Positions 1 to 5,517 of a stretch of DNA of 8,219 nucleotides are shown one piece after another. The notes beneath the pieces are model-generated. The model was not told the origin of the DNA. It did no database searches and saw only the letters and a program-made list of their open reading frames with translations. The position numbers and the translations under genes were made by a program. Every line of letters begins with the position of its first letter. Position 1 is the stretch's first letter. Source of the DNA: Nitrosarchaeum sp. (lineage in GTDB: Archaea > Thermoproteota > Nitrososphaeria > Nitrososphaerales > Nitrosopumilaceae); NCBI GenBank assembly GCA_016234975.1, contig JACRND010000175.1, forward strand, positions 1-8,219, in the 5' to 3' direction.

Positions 1-453
1 TTTGGACATTGGGGTCCTCTTTACTTTCATGATTCTGTAAAACAAATGAACACACTTCACCAGCTACTCGGTGTATCTCTAAATGATGGAATTGGTCATT
101 CTGAAGCAGAAAAAAACGGACTATTGTCAAAAAAACCCTGGGTAATGGTAGCGCCAATGATGTCTGAAAAGAATCAATTTCTCAAAGATATGAAATCAAA
201 ATATGGTGCAGTAACTATTGGTTTTAGTGGCTGGGCACAATCTACCCGATTTGCATTTGGAAGGCGTTCTGATTATTCAATTCCAATGAGTGATCATTGC
301 GATTTTAATGAACTGGTAGACATGGTGATACGTTCAGGGGCAGAGCAGGTTTACACAATTCATGGATTTGTTGAGGAATTTGCCGAACATCTAAGGAAAA
401 TAGGAATTAGCGCACAACCATTACGTGAAAATTCTCTGGATGATTTTATTTAA
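1..453 (+). CDS. Metallo-beta-lactamase/beta-CASP family exonuclease (mRNA 3'-end processing factor-like), 3' part
   Basis: The frame is open from base 1, so this is the C-terminal 150 residues of a longer protein; the ATG at 46 is internal. It resembles the C-terminal half of beta-CASP nucleases of the type annotated as mRNA 3'-end processing factor or DNA-ligase-associated exonuclease. Visible family marks are the W-V-M-V-A-P segment, the F-S-G-W segment followed by R-F-A-F-G-R-R, the metal-site motif S-D-H-C-D-F, and a late H-G (in T-I-H-G-F-V-E-E-F), corresponding to the last metal-binding histidine motif. The first metallo-beta-lactamase motif (HxHxDH) lies outside the window, so catalytic competence cannot be judged. 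The role (3'-end RNA trimming or DNA-end processing) is inferred from family. Its stop codon overlaps the stop of the convergent gene by 4 nt. Confidence 0.85.
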   Translation, partial: FGHWGPLYFHDSVKQMNTLHQLLGVSLNDGIGHSEAEKNGLLSKKPWVMVAPMMSEKNQFLKDMKSKYGAVTIGFSGWAQSTRFAFGRRSDYSIPMSDHCDFNELVDMVIRSGAEQVYTIHGFVEEFAEHLRKIGISAQPLRENSLDDFI

Positions 454-686
454 TTTGAAAATTTTCCACAATCACAATCTAAAACCAAACATGTTTCAGA
501 ATTTCTAATGTGATCATGTGAGAAATGCTTACACTTTTCATTTTTACATATTCTTCTTTGTGCTTCTCTTTTTACTACTGCCTGTGCAATTGAATTTGCT
601 TTCTCTTTTGAATATCCTTTTTTGTCCATGTAATAATGGACAATTCTGTTATATAATAAATCTGGATTGAATTGTTTTTCTAACAA
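450..686 (-). CDS. Small Cys/His-rich putative zinc-binding protein (78 aa), conserved-hypothetical type
   Basis: I do not recognise a named family. Residues 1-45 are predicted helical and charged. Residues 47-73 hold a dense set of potential metal ligands: C47, C52, H54, H57, H59, C66, C71 and C73 (C-x4-C-x-H-x2-H-x-H-x6-C-x4-C-x-C), which suggests one or two zinc sites. The start is a TTG directly after the TAA stop of the upstream gene, in the same frame; the in-frame stop blocks any earlier start. A G-rich stretch (AGGGGG in the end of the upstream gene) may act as ribosome binding site. The next ATG would be codon 20 (M-D-K-K). It is the last gene of a tight minus-strand cluster with the RAM-domain protein, so co-transcription is likely. 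The function is unknown. Confidence 0.75.
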   Translation of the reverse strand: MLEKQFNPDLLYNRIVHYYMDKKGYSKEKANSIAQAVVKREAQRRICKNEKCKHFSHDHIRNSETCLVLDCDCGKFSN

Positions 687-932
687 TTACTTGCCCCCTT
701 GCGATGGAATGTAATGCAAGGTTATGGTTGAACGAATTTTTTGAATCTTTCTAATTTTGCTGGTAATTACTTGATCAAGTGTTTCTTTAGTATCTGCTTG
801 CACCTTGCAAAAAACATCATAGATTCCATATGTTCCTCTGACTTCTTTTACTTCTGGAATTTTCATTATCTCTTTTATAATTTGTTCTTCTGAACCCAAA
901 TCACATTGTATCAAGATATATGCTATTTCCAT
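687..932 (-). CDS. Stand-alone Lrp/AsnC ligand-binding (RAM) domain protein
   Basis: This 81-aa protein is a complete RAM/SMBD domain without the helix-turn-helix DNA-binding part of Lrp/AsnC regulators. Visible are the beta-alpha-beta start (A-Y-I-L-I-Q-C-D), the helix and turn up to P-E-V-K-E-V, the G-T-Y-G-I-Y-D-V-F segment typical of the ligand-binding loop, and the last strand (T-I-T-L-H-Y-I-P). Such domains bind amino acids or similar small molecules and assemble into dimers and octamers; free-standing versions are common in Thaumarchaeota and may partner with full-length Lrp proteins. That partnership is family knowledge, not seen here. The start ATG at 932 is preceded by a Shine-Dalgarno-like GAGG about 8 nt upstream and lies 3 nt after a possible Cys-rich mini-ORF. 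A TATA-like ATTATAG at 958-964 could give it its own leaderless transcript. Its stop abuts the TTG start of the next gene. Confidence 0.88.
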   Translation of the reverse strand: MEIAYILIQCDLGSEEQIIKEIMKIPEVKEVRGTYGIYDVFCKVQADTKETLDQVITSKIRKIQKIRSTITLHYIPSQGGK

Positions 933-935
933 GTA

Positions 936-1031
936 CTATCCTCTGATTCTTCTCCTTCTATAATCTGTTTCTTCATGACAGTTACATATGCAGGATGGCT
1001 CCTCACATTTACTCATGCTTTTTTTGTTCAT
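936..1031 (-). CDS. Possible 31-aa Cys-rich mini-protein
   Basis: A short ORF starting at ATG 1031 (alternative ATG at 1016 giving 26 aa, or TTG at 1046 giving 36 aa) ends with TAG at 936-938, 3 nt before and in frame with the RAM-domain gene. It encodes the cluster C-E-E-P-S-C-I-C-N-C-H-E-E followed by a basic R-R-R-R-I-R-G tail: four cysteines and one histidine within eleven residues (positions 9-19), which fits a tiny metal-binding protein. The cluster position and the Shine-Dalgarno-like GAGG at its 3' end for the next gene suggest it is the first cistron. No convincing TATA box is seen at the right distance from ATG 1031; a weak one (TATTGTAT) sits before ATG 1016. Against it: the ORF is short, AT-rich DNA yields chance ORFs, and the RAM gene may have its own promoter inside it. 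Confidence 0.45.
   Translation of the reverse strand: MNKKSMSKCEEPSCICNCHEETDYRRRRIRG
957..966 (-). promoter_or_regulatory. TATA-like box for the RAM-domain gene
   Basis: On the minus strand the stretch reads CAGATTATAG, 26-34 nt before ATG 932, the spacing expected for leaderless archaeal transcription. It overlaps the coding part of the Cys-rich mini-ORF, so it is either an internal promoter or a sign that the mini-ORF is not real. The match to the consensus is moderate. Confidence 0.3.
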
Positions 1032-1147
1032 AATACAATATGGCAATTATGGTATTTCAAGCAAGCCTATTTTCAATTAAAAATTTGTTTATTTTATGTC
1101 TATATTTTAAACAATTATAGAATAATTTTTACAAATTTTTAGTCATT

Positions 1148-1156
1148 GTTTAAGTA
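1148..1156 (+). promoter_or_regulatory. TATA-like box before the 34-aa ORF
   Basis: The sequence GTTTAAGTA is centred about 26 nt before ATG 1178. It resembles the TTTAAA-type box in front of uvrB in this same window. The rest of the spacer, 1032-1147, is AT-rich with no other structure that I can support; it holds the upstream regions of the two divergent mini-ORFs. Confidence 0.35.
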
Positions 1157-1177
1157 TGTGCAGGATATTCTTCTGAC

Positions 1178-1282
1178 ATGTGCGAAACTCTTGACGAAAT
1201 TCATGATGCACAATTGGCTGCAGTTATAGCTAAAATGAGAAAAGAAAAGGCAAAAATAGAAAAACAAGTTCTGTGCAACTAA
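1178..1282 (+). CDS. Possible 34-aa small helical protein
   Basis: An ATG-to-TAA ORF encodes a protein beginning M-C-E-T-L-D-E-I-H-D-A-Q-L-A-A-V-I and continuing with a K/E-rich helix (K-M-R-K-E-K-A-K-I-E-K), ending in L-C-N. The composition is amphipathic-helix-like, with cysteines at positions 2 and 33. An in-frame stop at 1151-1153 and the absence of other starts fix ATG 1178 as the first codon. A TATA-like box lies about 26 nt upstream, which fits a leaderless gene. It ends 4 nt before the stop of the convergent kinase gene and otherwise fills an unexplained gap. I recognise no family; it could be a chance ORF. Confidence 0.4.
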   Translation: MCETLDEIHDAQLAAVIAKMRKEKAKIEKQVLCN

Positions 1283-1286
1283 AAAT

Positions 1287-1765
1287 TTATTTCAATATTA
1301 CGCCTATATCCATAAGATTTGTGTGGGTAAAATCTGTTCTAATATTGCTTTTCTGTTTTTGAAAAAATCTTCCAGAGTCACTATTTTTTAAGAATTCTTT
1401 TATTATTGATTCGTCTATTTTGATATTCTCTGTTATAGCTCCCGCAAAAAATGTATTTCCATCTATTCCATCTGTCCCCATCGAAGAGATTACCATTTTT
1501 TTTAAATTTTGTGAATTCTTTAAAATTCTTAAAACTAATTCTTGATTTCTTCCGCCTGATCCTTTTCCAATAACTTCAACTGTAGTTTCACCACCAAAAA
1601 TGAGGCAACTTTTTTGCTCATCTGGTATGTTCTCCATAATTGTTTTTGTAGCATCTTTTATGTTGCCAAACACCTGTATTGTTTTTATCTTATATCCCAA
1701 CTCTTTGGCCTTGAACTCCATTGCTTTTAGACAATTTTTGTTATTTGCAATAATGTAATTTTTTT
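1287..1765 (-). CDS. Glycerate 2-kinase (MOFRL family), C-terminal part in shifted frame
   Basis: This is the MOFRL domain of the kinase whose N-terminal part lies directly upstream in another frame. It carries the hallmark motifs G-G-E-T-T-V-E-V, G-K-G-S-G-G-R-N-Q-E-L-V-L and G-T-D-G-I-D-G, and the usual end (H-T-N-L-M-D-I-G-V-I-L). A first ATG occurs at 1721 (M-E-F-K-A-K-E-L-G-Y), giving 144 aa, but family-like sequence continues upstream of it: N-Y-I-I-A-N-N-K-N-C-L-K-A precedes that methionine, back to the A8 run. The ATG is therefore probably internal to one original protein. No ribosome binding site for separate translation is evident. The domain alone is not expected to be an active kinase. 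Confidence 0.85.
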
Positions 1766-2560
1766 TGCTTTTTTTGGGGTTTCGGGAATTTTTCCTTTAA
1801 ATCCATCTTCTAATCTCTGCAGAATTTCAAGTGGAATTTTATTTTTTAATTTGTATTTGTTGATTATGTTTAGTGCATCTAGAAAAGTAGTGTTGTCCAT
1901 ATATGTTGTTCCCGATGCGATAGATGAAAGATCATCTCCTTCCACATCTGACATCACAAGTCCAATTCCATGGCATCTGATGTTTTCAACCAGTCTGCCT
2001 CCCTTTATTTTTGATAAGTGCTTTCTAATACAATTGAACTCTTGAATACTGGCTCCTGATTTTAACAACAGATTGGTTACATAGATTTTGTCATCTAGTG
2101 TTATGTCATCTGGAATGGCAAGTAGTGATGATCCTCCACCTGAAACCAAAAATATTACCAATTCACCATCCCTTCTATTTTGGAGAAACTTTGTTACTTC
2201 TTTTGCAGCCTTTACGCTTGTTTGATCTGGTTTAGGATGCCCTGAATTAAAAATCTGAAATTTTTTGCCTTTTATTTTTGATTTGGAACCTTTTGGTATT
2301 ACTATGATCCCGTTTTTAATTGGAATAACCGCATTTAATGCCCTGGTCATAGAATCACCTGCCTTTCCAAATGCTACCGTGTAAATGTTGGAAAATCCTT
2401 TCAGTTTGAGAATTTTCCCATTAATTTTAATTTCTTCTGGAGTAACAAATTTTGGTATGATGTTCTCAGGGTCTGCAGCTTTTAGTCCTGCCTCCAAAAT
2501 ATCCAAACATTCTGTTTTCTTTTCTGACGTTGCTAAATCTTCATAATTCTGAATAATCAT
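1727..2560 (-). CDS. Glycerate 2-kinase (MOFRL/DUF4147 family), N-terminal part, frameshifted
   Basis: The family phosphorylates D-glycerate with ATP to 2-phosphoglycerate, feeding lower glycolysis or gluconeogenesis in the cytoplasm. Seen here are the DUF4147 features: F-G-K-A-G-D-S-M near residue 65, G-H-P-K-P-D-Q-T-S, the nucleotide-binding loop L-V-S-G-G-G-S-S-L-L, and S-D-V-E-G-D-D-L-S-S-I-A-S-G-T. Residues 1-267 match the family. After K-K-A-K-K the frame drifts into I-T-L-L-Q-I-T-K-I-V and stops, losing the MOFRL domain, which continues in the -1 frame. Rejoined, the protein is 424 aa, normal for the family. Start ATG 2560 has an AT-rich TATA-like element 22-31 nt upstream, shared with the divergent alcohol dehydrogenase gene. 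It may be a pseudogene, a sequencing error, or expressed by slippage. Confidence 0.88.
   Translation of the reverse strand: MIIQNYEDLATSEKKTECLDILEAGLKAADPENIIPKFVTPEEIKINGKILKLKGFSNIYTVAFGKAGDSMTRALNAVIPIKNGIIVIPKGSKSKIKGKKFQIFNSGHPKPDQTSVKAAKEVTKFLQNRRDGELVIFLVSGGGSSLLAIPDDITLDDKIYVTNLLLKSGASIQEFNCIRKHLSKIKGGRLVENIRCHGIGLVMSDVEGDDLSSIASGTTYMDNTTFLDALNIINKYKLKNKIPLEILQRLEDGFKGKIPETPKKAKKITLLQITKIV
1759..1766 (-). other. A8 slippage/frameshift site inside the glycerate kinase gene
   Basis: On the minus strand the kinase frame reads gcA AAA AAA Att, a canonical X-XXY-YYZ slippery heptamer (A AAA AAA) in the zero frame. Stepping back one base gives AAT TAC ATT, which begins the family-typical N-Y-I-I-A-N-N and runs on without a stop into the MOFRL domain. 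Six or nine A would make the gene continuous; eight are present. A weak AT-only inverted repeat (TTATT-N3-AATAA, at 1741-1753) lies a few nt downstream. An A7 run sits just upstream at 1769-1775. Confidence 0.85.
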
Positions 2561-2580
2561 ACTAATTTCTCTTACTGCAA

Positions 2581-2595
2581 GATATAATAATAATC
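2581..2595. promoter_or_regulatory. Shared bidirectional promoter element between glycerate kinase and alcohol dehydrogenase genes
   Basis: The 52-bp spacer between divergent starts (2560 minus, 2613 plus) holds a single AT-rich block, GATATAATAATAATC. Read on the plus strand it lies about 18-32 nt before ATG 2613; read on the minus strand (ATTATTATAT) about 22-31 nt before ATG 2560. Both distances fit archaeal TATA boxes of leaderless genes, so the two promoters appear to overlap and may compete. This is inferred from position and composition. Confidence 0.5.
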
Positions 2596-2612
2596 AATGA
2601 TGCCTTTGATTC

Positions 2613-3557
2613 ATGTACACAGTACGTATTCCAAAAGTTATCAATTTTGGAAAAAATGCACTTGGTGAAACAGAATATCCAAAAAATGCCCTAGTTGTTA
2701 CGACTGTTCCTCCAGAACTTTCTGACAAATGGCTTGCCAAAATGGGAATTAAGGACTATATGCTGTATGATCAAGTGAAACCTGAACCATCAATTGATGA
2801 TGTCAATGCTGTGATTTCACAATTCAAAGACAAGAACCCATCAGTCCTAATCGGATTGGGCGGAGGAAGTTCTATGGACGTAGTAAAATATGCTGCACCA
2901 GAGATGAAAAAAGAAAAAATCTTAATTCCAACTACCTTTGGAACTGGAGCTGAAATGACAACGTATTGCGTTTTGAAATTTGATGGAAAAAAGAAATTGT
3001 TGCGAGAAGACAGATTTCTTGCTGACATGGCTGTAGTGGATTCATATTTTATGGAAGGTACTCCAGAACAAGTCATCAAAAATTCTGTTTGTGATGCATG
3101 TGCTCAAGCAACGGAGGGTTATGACAGCAAACTTGGTAATGACTTTACAAGAACCCTGTGTAAGCAAGCATTTGAGATTCTATATGATGCAATAATGAAT
3201 AACAAACCAGAAAACTATCCATACGGTTCAATGTTATCTGGTATTGGATTTGGCAACTGTTCAACTACTCTTGGACATGCACTATCATATGTGTTCTCAA
3301 ATGAAGGAGTGCCACATGGCTATTCTATATCTTCTTGTACTACAGTTGCACACAAACATAACAAATCCATCTTCTATGATAGATTCAAGGAAGCCATGAA
3401 AAAACTAGGCTTTGACAAACTTGATCTAAAAGCTGATGTTTCAGATGCAGCAGATACCGTAATGACTGACAGAGGACATTTGGATCCAAACCCAATTCCA
3501 ATCACCAAAGAAGATGTCATAAAGTGTCTACAAGATATCAAATCAGGTAATCTGTAA
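2613..3557 (+). CDS. Iron-type alcohol dehydrogenase family; probable malonic semialdehyde reductase
   Basis: The 314-aa protein has the group III dehydrogenase layout: an N-terminal Rossmann-like part with the NAD(P)-binding G-L-G-G-G-S-S-M-D (residues 81-89) and P-T-T-F-G-T-G-A-E (106-114), then an all-helical metal domain. Aligning to the usual D/H/H/H ligands gives D161, Q165, H222 (in L-G-H-A-L-S-Y) and H235 (in V-P-H-G-Y), so the second ligand is Gln rather than His. It is shorter than typical members (about 350-390 aa). From memory, a Nitrosopumilus maritimus member of this family was shown to be malonic semialdehyde reductase, making 3-hydroxypropionate in the CO2-fixation cycle; assignment here rests on general resemblance and presumed lineage. 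Start ATG 2613 is 18-31 nt after a TATA-like block; two nearby upstream ATGs are out of frame. A T-rich terminator follows. Confidence 0.85.
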   Translation: MYTVRIPKVINFGKNALGETEYPKNALVVTTVPPELSDKWLAKMGIKDYMLYDQVKPEPSIDDVNAVISQFKDKNPSVLIGLGGGSSMDVVKYAAPEMKKEKILIPTTFGTGAEMTTYCVLKFDGKKKLLREDRFLADMAVVDSYFMEGTPEQVIKNSVCDACAQATEGYDSKLGNDFTRTLCKQAFEILYDAIMNNKPENYPYGSMLSGIGFGNCSTTLGHALSYVFSNEGVPHGYSISSCTTVAHKHNKSIFYDRFKEAMKKLGFDKLDLKADVSDAADTVMTDRGHLDPNPIPITKEDVIKCLQDIKSGNL

Positions 3558-3569
3558 AAAATTCTAATG

Positions 3570-3591
3570 TTTTTTACATTTTTTCTATTTT
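3570..3591 (+). terminator. T-rich archaeal terminator after the alcohol dehydrogenase gene
   Basis: Starting 13 nt after the stop codon are two T6 tracts (3570-3575 and 3579-3584) and a further T-rich stretch, with no preceding GC-rich hairpin. Oligo-T tracts alone are typical archaeal terminators. The next gene has its own promoter. Confidence 0.6.
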
Positions 3592-3626
3592 ATTAATAAA
3601 CTGCGAAATTGGTTGCTTTGACTAAA

Positions 3627-3636
3627 CTTATTTATG
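3627..3636 (+). promoter_or_regulatory. TATA-like box of the LLM-family oxidoreductase gene
   Basis: CTTATTTATG is centred about 27 nt before ATG 3658. The upstream in-frame ATG at 3634 lies inside this box, which argues that 3658 is the true, probably leaderless, start. Confidence 0.55.
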
Positions 3637-3657
3637 CTAATATTCTTGTCTAAGTAT

Positions 3658-4761
3658 ATGATTACTGAAAAACCATTAAAATTTGGTATTCAAAATGGAT
3701 TAAATGTTGCCCGAGCAGGATACACTGAAGATCAAATTTTAACTGCTTGTATGCTTGCCGATAAAACAGGTTATGACTCTATTTTCTATATGGATCACAC
3801 AAATGTTCCACAATGGCGAAATGCTATTGTTTTAGATCCTTGGGTGATGCTATCTGCAATTGCAGCCGTTACAAATAATGTTGAATTGGGAACTTGTGTA
3901 ACTGATGCAATTAGAAGACATCCCTCAAACATTGCACTAGCTGCAATTACACTTGACAGAGTTTCAAAAGGAAGGGCAATTTTAGGAATTGGTGCAGGTG
4001 AGGCTCAAAATCTAAAAGAATTCTGTATCCCATTTGAAAAGCCGGTTTCCAAATGGGAAGAACAAATTGAAGTTATCAAAACTTTGTATGGTTCAACTCC
4101 TGATCACACTGTAAATTATGATGGCAAATATTACAAATTAGAAGGCGCATGTCTTCAAGCACCTCCAATTAGAAAGCCGCATCCTCCAACATACATGGCA
4201 TCAGGTGGTACACGTACTTTGGAACTTACCGGAAAACTGGGAGAGGGTTGGTTGCCAATAGGTTACACTCCCGAGTTGTTTGAAGATCATGCCAAACAAA
4301 TTCAAACATCTATGAATAAACATAACAGAACTCAAAAAGAAAAAGATAATTTCCAATATGCATTAGATATCGATGTTTACTTTTCAGAAGATGCCGAAGA
4401 GTCTTGGGCAAAAATGAAAGAAGCGGTCAAGGTAAGTCTGTTCAAACCTGAAGTGTTACGTGTTCATGGCATTAAAGAAATCGAAGGATTTGATTTTGTA
4501 AAATACTTTACAGAATATTCCATGTCTGATCAATCTTGGATTGTAAAGATGAGGGAGGCAGCAACAAAAATTCCTGACAATATTGCGCGTTCATCAACTG
4601 CCGTTGGTACTCCAGATGATATCATTCCCACATTTGAGCGATTCATGAAGGCTGGTGTAAACCACTTTGTAATCCGATTCTGGGGTAAAAACTACTTTGG
4701 CTCAATTGACAAATTTGCAAGCCACGTAATGCCTTATCTACGAGAAAAACTACAAAAATAA
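3658..4761 (+). CDS. F420-dependent luciferase-like (LLM) oxidoreductase, Mer-like
   Basis: The 367-aa protein belongs to the bacterial-luciferase-like TIM-barrel family that uses coenzyme F420 or FMN; relatives include methylene-tetrahydromethanopterin reductase (Mer) and F420-dependent dehydrogenases. Visible marks are Y-M-D-H early in the barrel (44-47), V-T-D-A-I-R-R-H-P-S-N-I-A (81-93), L-D-R-V-S-K-G-R-A, the cofactor phosphate-binding L-G-I-G-A-G-E (109-115), P-T-Y-M-A-S-G-G, and G-E-G-W-L-P. Thaumarchaeota make F420 and encode several such proteins. Thaumarchaeota are not methanogens, so a genuine Mer role is unproven and the substrate is unknown. ATG 3658 is preferred over ATG 3634 because the latter sits within the TATA-like box. 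The gene appears monocistronic: terminator before it and a new promoter after it. Confidence 0.9.
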   Translation: MITEKPLKFGIQNGLNVARAGYTEDQILTACMLADKTGYDSIFYMDHTNVPQWRNAIVLDPWVMLSAIAAVTNNVELGTCVTDAIRRHPSNIALAAITLDRVSKGRAILGIGAGEAQNLKEFCIPFEKPVSKWEEQIEVIKTLYGSTPDHTVNYDGKYYKLEGACLQAPPIRKPHPPTYMASGGTRTLELTGKLGEGWLPIGYTPELFEDHAKQIQTSMNKHNRTQKEKDNFQYALDIDVYFSEDAEESWAKMKEAVKVSLFKPEVLRVHGIKEIEGFDFVKYFTEYSMSDQSWIVKMREAATKIPDNIARSSTAVGTPDDIIPTFERFMKAGVNHFVIRFWGKNYFGSIDKFASHVMPYLREKLQK

Positions 4762-4784
4762 GTCCACACGGACATCGAAAATCA

Positions 4785-4794
4785 TTTACTATAC
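4785..4794 (+). promoter_or_regulatory. TATA-like box before the 77-aa acidic protein gene
   Basis: TTTACTATAC lies about 18-27 nt before ATG 4812, within the 50-bp spacer after the oxidoreductase gene. The spacing supports a separate leaderless transcript; the match to the consensus is moderate. Confidence 0.4.
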
Positions 4795-4811
4795 TAATTC
4801 TAGATATTTGT

Positions 4812-5045
4812 ATGGACGATGAACTTCAAGAGGAAATAAAAAAATGCCTGAAAATTCTAGAAGATAACATAGATATTTTATCTAATATTGAGTTGGACCT
4901 AGAAGACCAAAAAGAGGACGAAATAGCATCTGATCTGGAACTTCATCATCTATATGATATGACTGAAGATGTGGCAGAATCTGCAAAACTAAAACGTGCC
5001 GAATTCAATCTTATGCGCAGAAAAGCAGAAGATACTCTATATTGA
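4812..5045 (+). CDS. Small acidic helical protein of unknown function (77 aa)
   Basis: I recognise no family. The protein is strongly acidic and predicted to be almost wholly alpha-helical, with D/E-rich segments (E-L-Q-E-E-I-K-K-C-L-K-I-L-E, L-D-L-E-D-Q-K-E-D-E) and a more basic final third (K-L-K-R-A-E-F-N-L-M-R-R-K-A-E). Leucine and isoleucine spacing (I-L-E-D-N-I-D-I-L-S-N-I-E-L) would suit a helical hairpin or coiled coil. There is no signal peptide, membrane segment or metal motif apart from a single cysteine. It has its own TATA-like box and ends 5 nt before the convergent winged-helix-like gene. A clean start and stop tight against neighbours support a real gene. Confidence 0.65.
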   Translation: MDDELQEEIKKCLKILEDNIDILSNIELDLEDQKEDEIASDLELHHLYDMTEDVAESAKLKRAEFNLMRRKAEDTLY

Positions 5046-5050
5046 TTAAT

Positions 5051-5476
5051 TTATGATTTATGCGGTCGTCTGTTTCTGCTCTTCATCCTAGTGTATGATT
5101 TTACCTGTCGTCTTTTCTGTTGTTTTTCTAATCTTTTTCTTGTACGTGCTGTTGAGTTGGTTTCACCTTGTATTACTTTGACTTTGCTTCCGTCTCTGAG
5201 CATTACTGGTTTTCCTTTGAATCTAAATTCTATGTCGTGACATCTTGTATAATATTTTTTTAGACAAAAAAATATTCTATTATTTGTACCATGCATCTCT
5301 TTGACCTCTTTTGATTTTTTCAAATCATTGAGAATGTTTCTTAGTAATCCTTTGTCAATATCTGTAATTCTGTGCAGCTCTCTGAACCAAATAAATCTAG
5401 AATTACTCCCCCATTCCTCTAGGGTTTTAAGTGCCAAATATGTTGCTCTTTCCCGTTCTTCTTCTCTCTCGTCCAA
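5051..5476 (-). CDS. Winged-helix-like protein with highly basic C-terminal tail (141 aa), function unknown
   Basis: Residues 1-20 form a charged helix (E-E-E-R-E-R-A). Residues 28-71 look like a winged helix: F-R-E-L-H-R-I-T-D as the second helix and turn, D-K-G-L-L-R-N-I-L-N-D-L as a recognition helix, and V-K-E-M-H-G-T-N-N-R-I-F-F as the wing. After a beta-like middle (residues 80-105), residues 110-141 are very basic (R-T-R-K-R-L-E-K-Q-Q-K-R-R), suggesting nucleic-acid binding. The fold assignment is by eye only. The start is TTG 5476, chosen because a TATA-like CTAAAATATG sits about 27 nt upstream and no ATG exists in frame. The frame is open further upstream as far as the A8 run in the neighbouring coiled-coil gene, so fusion by slippage is conceivable. 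Confidence 0.68.
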   Translation of the reverse strand: MDEREEERERATYLALKTLEEWGSNSRFIWFRELHRITDIDKGLLRNILNDLKKSKEVKEMHGTNNRIFFCLKKYYTRCHDIEFRFKGKPVMLRDGSKVKVIQGETNSTARTRKRLEKQQKRRQVKSYTRMKSRNRRPHKS

Positions 5477-5498
5477 CTCTCTTACTCTACATTCATCC

Positions 5499-5508
5499 CA
5501 TATTTTAG
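5499..5508 (-). promoter_or_regulatory. TATA-like box before the winged-helix-like gene
   Basis: On the minus strand CTAAAATATG lies 23-32 nt before TTG 5476, in the 41-bp gap after the coiled-coil gene. It supports independent leaderless transcription from the TTG. Confidence 0.5.
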
Positions 5509-5517
5509 GAATTTTGA

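Noticed and set aside
110..137. A7 runs in the exonuclease gene resembling slippery sites
   Set aside because: The reading frame continues correctly through both runs with family-consistent sequence, so there is no sign of slippage.
906..1142. 78-aa plus-strand ORF rich in hydrophobic and aromatic residues
   Set aside because: It runs antisense to the start of the RAM-domain gene and the Cys-rich mini-ORF, has no promoter or family resemblance, and looks like a translation of AT-rich spacer.
1851..2045. 64-aa plus-strand ORF opposite the glycerate kinase
   Set aside because: It lies entirely antisense to a strongly supported coding frame with conserved motifs; it is a shadow ORF.
2771..3079. 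102-aa minus-strand ORF opposite the alcohol dehydrogenase
   Set aside because: Antisense to the conserved nucleotide-binding region of a real gene; shadow.
3589..3600. 12-bp perfect palindrome TTTATTAATAAA
   Set aside because: All A/T, single copy, in an AT-rich spacer after a T-rich terminator; expected by chance.
4762..4773. Perfect short hairpin GTCC-ACAC-GGAC just after the LLM oxidoreductase stop codon
   Set aside because: The stem is only 4 bp and no T tract follows, so it is not convincing as a terminator or regulatory site.
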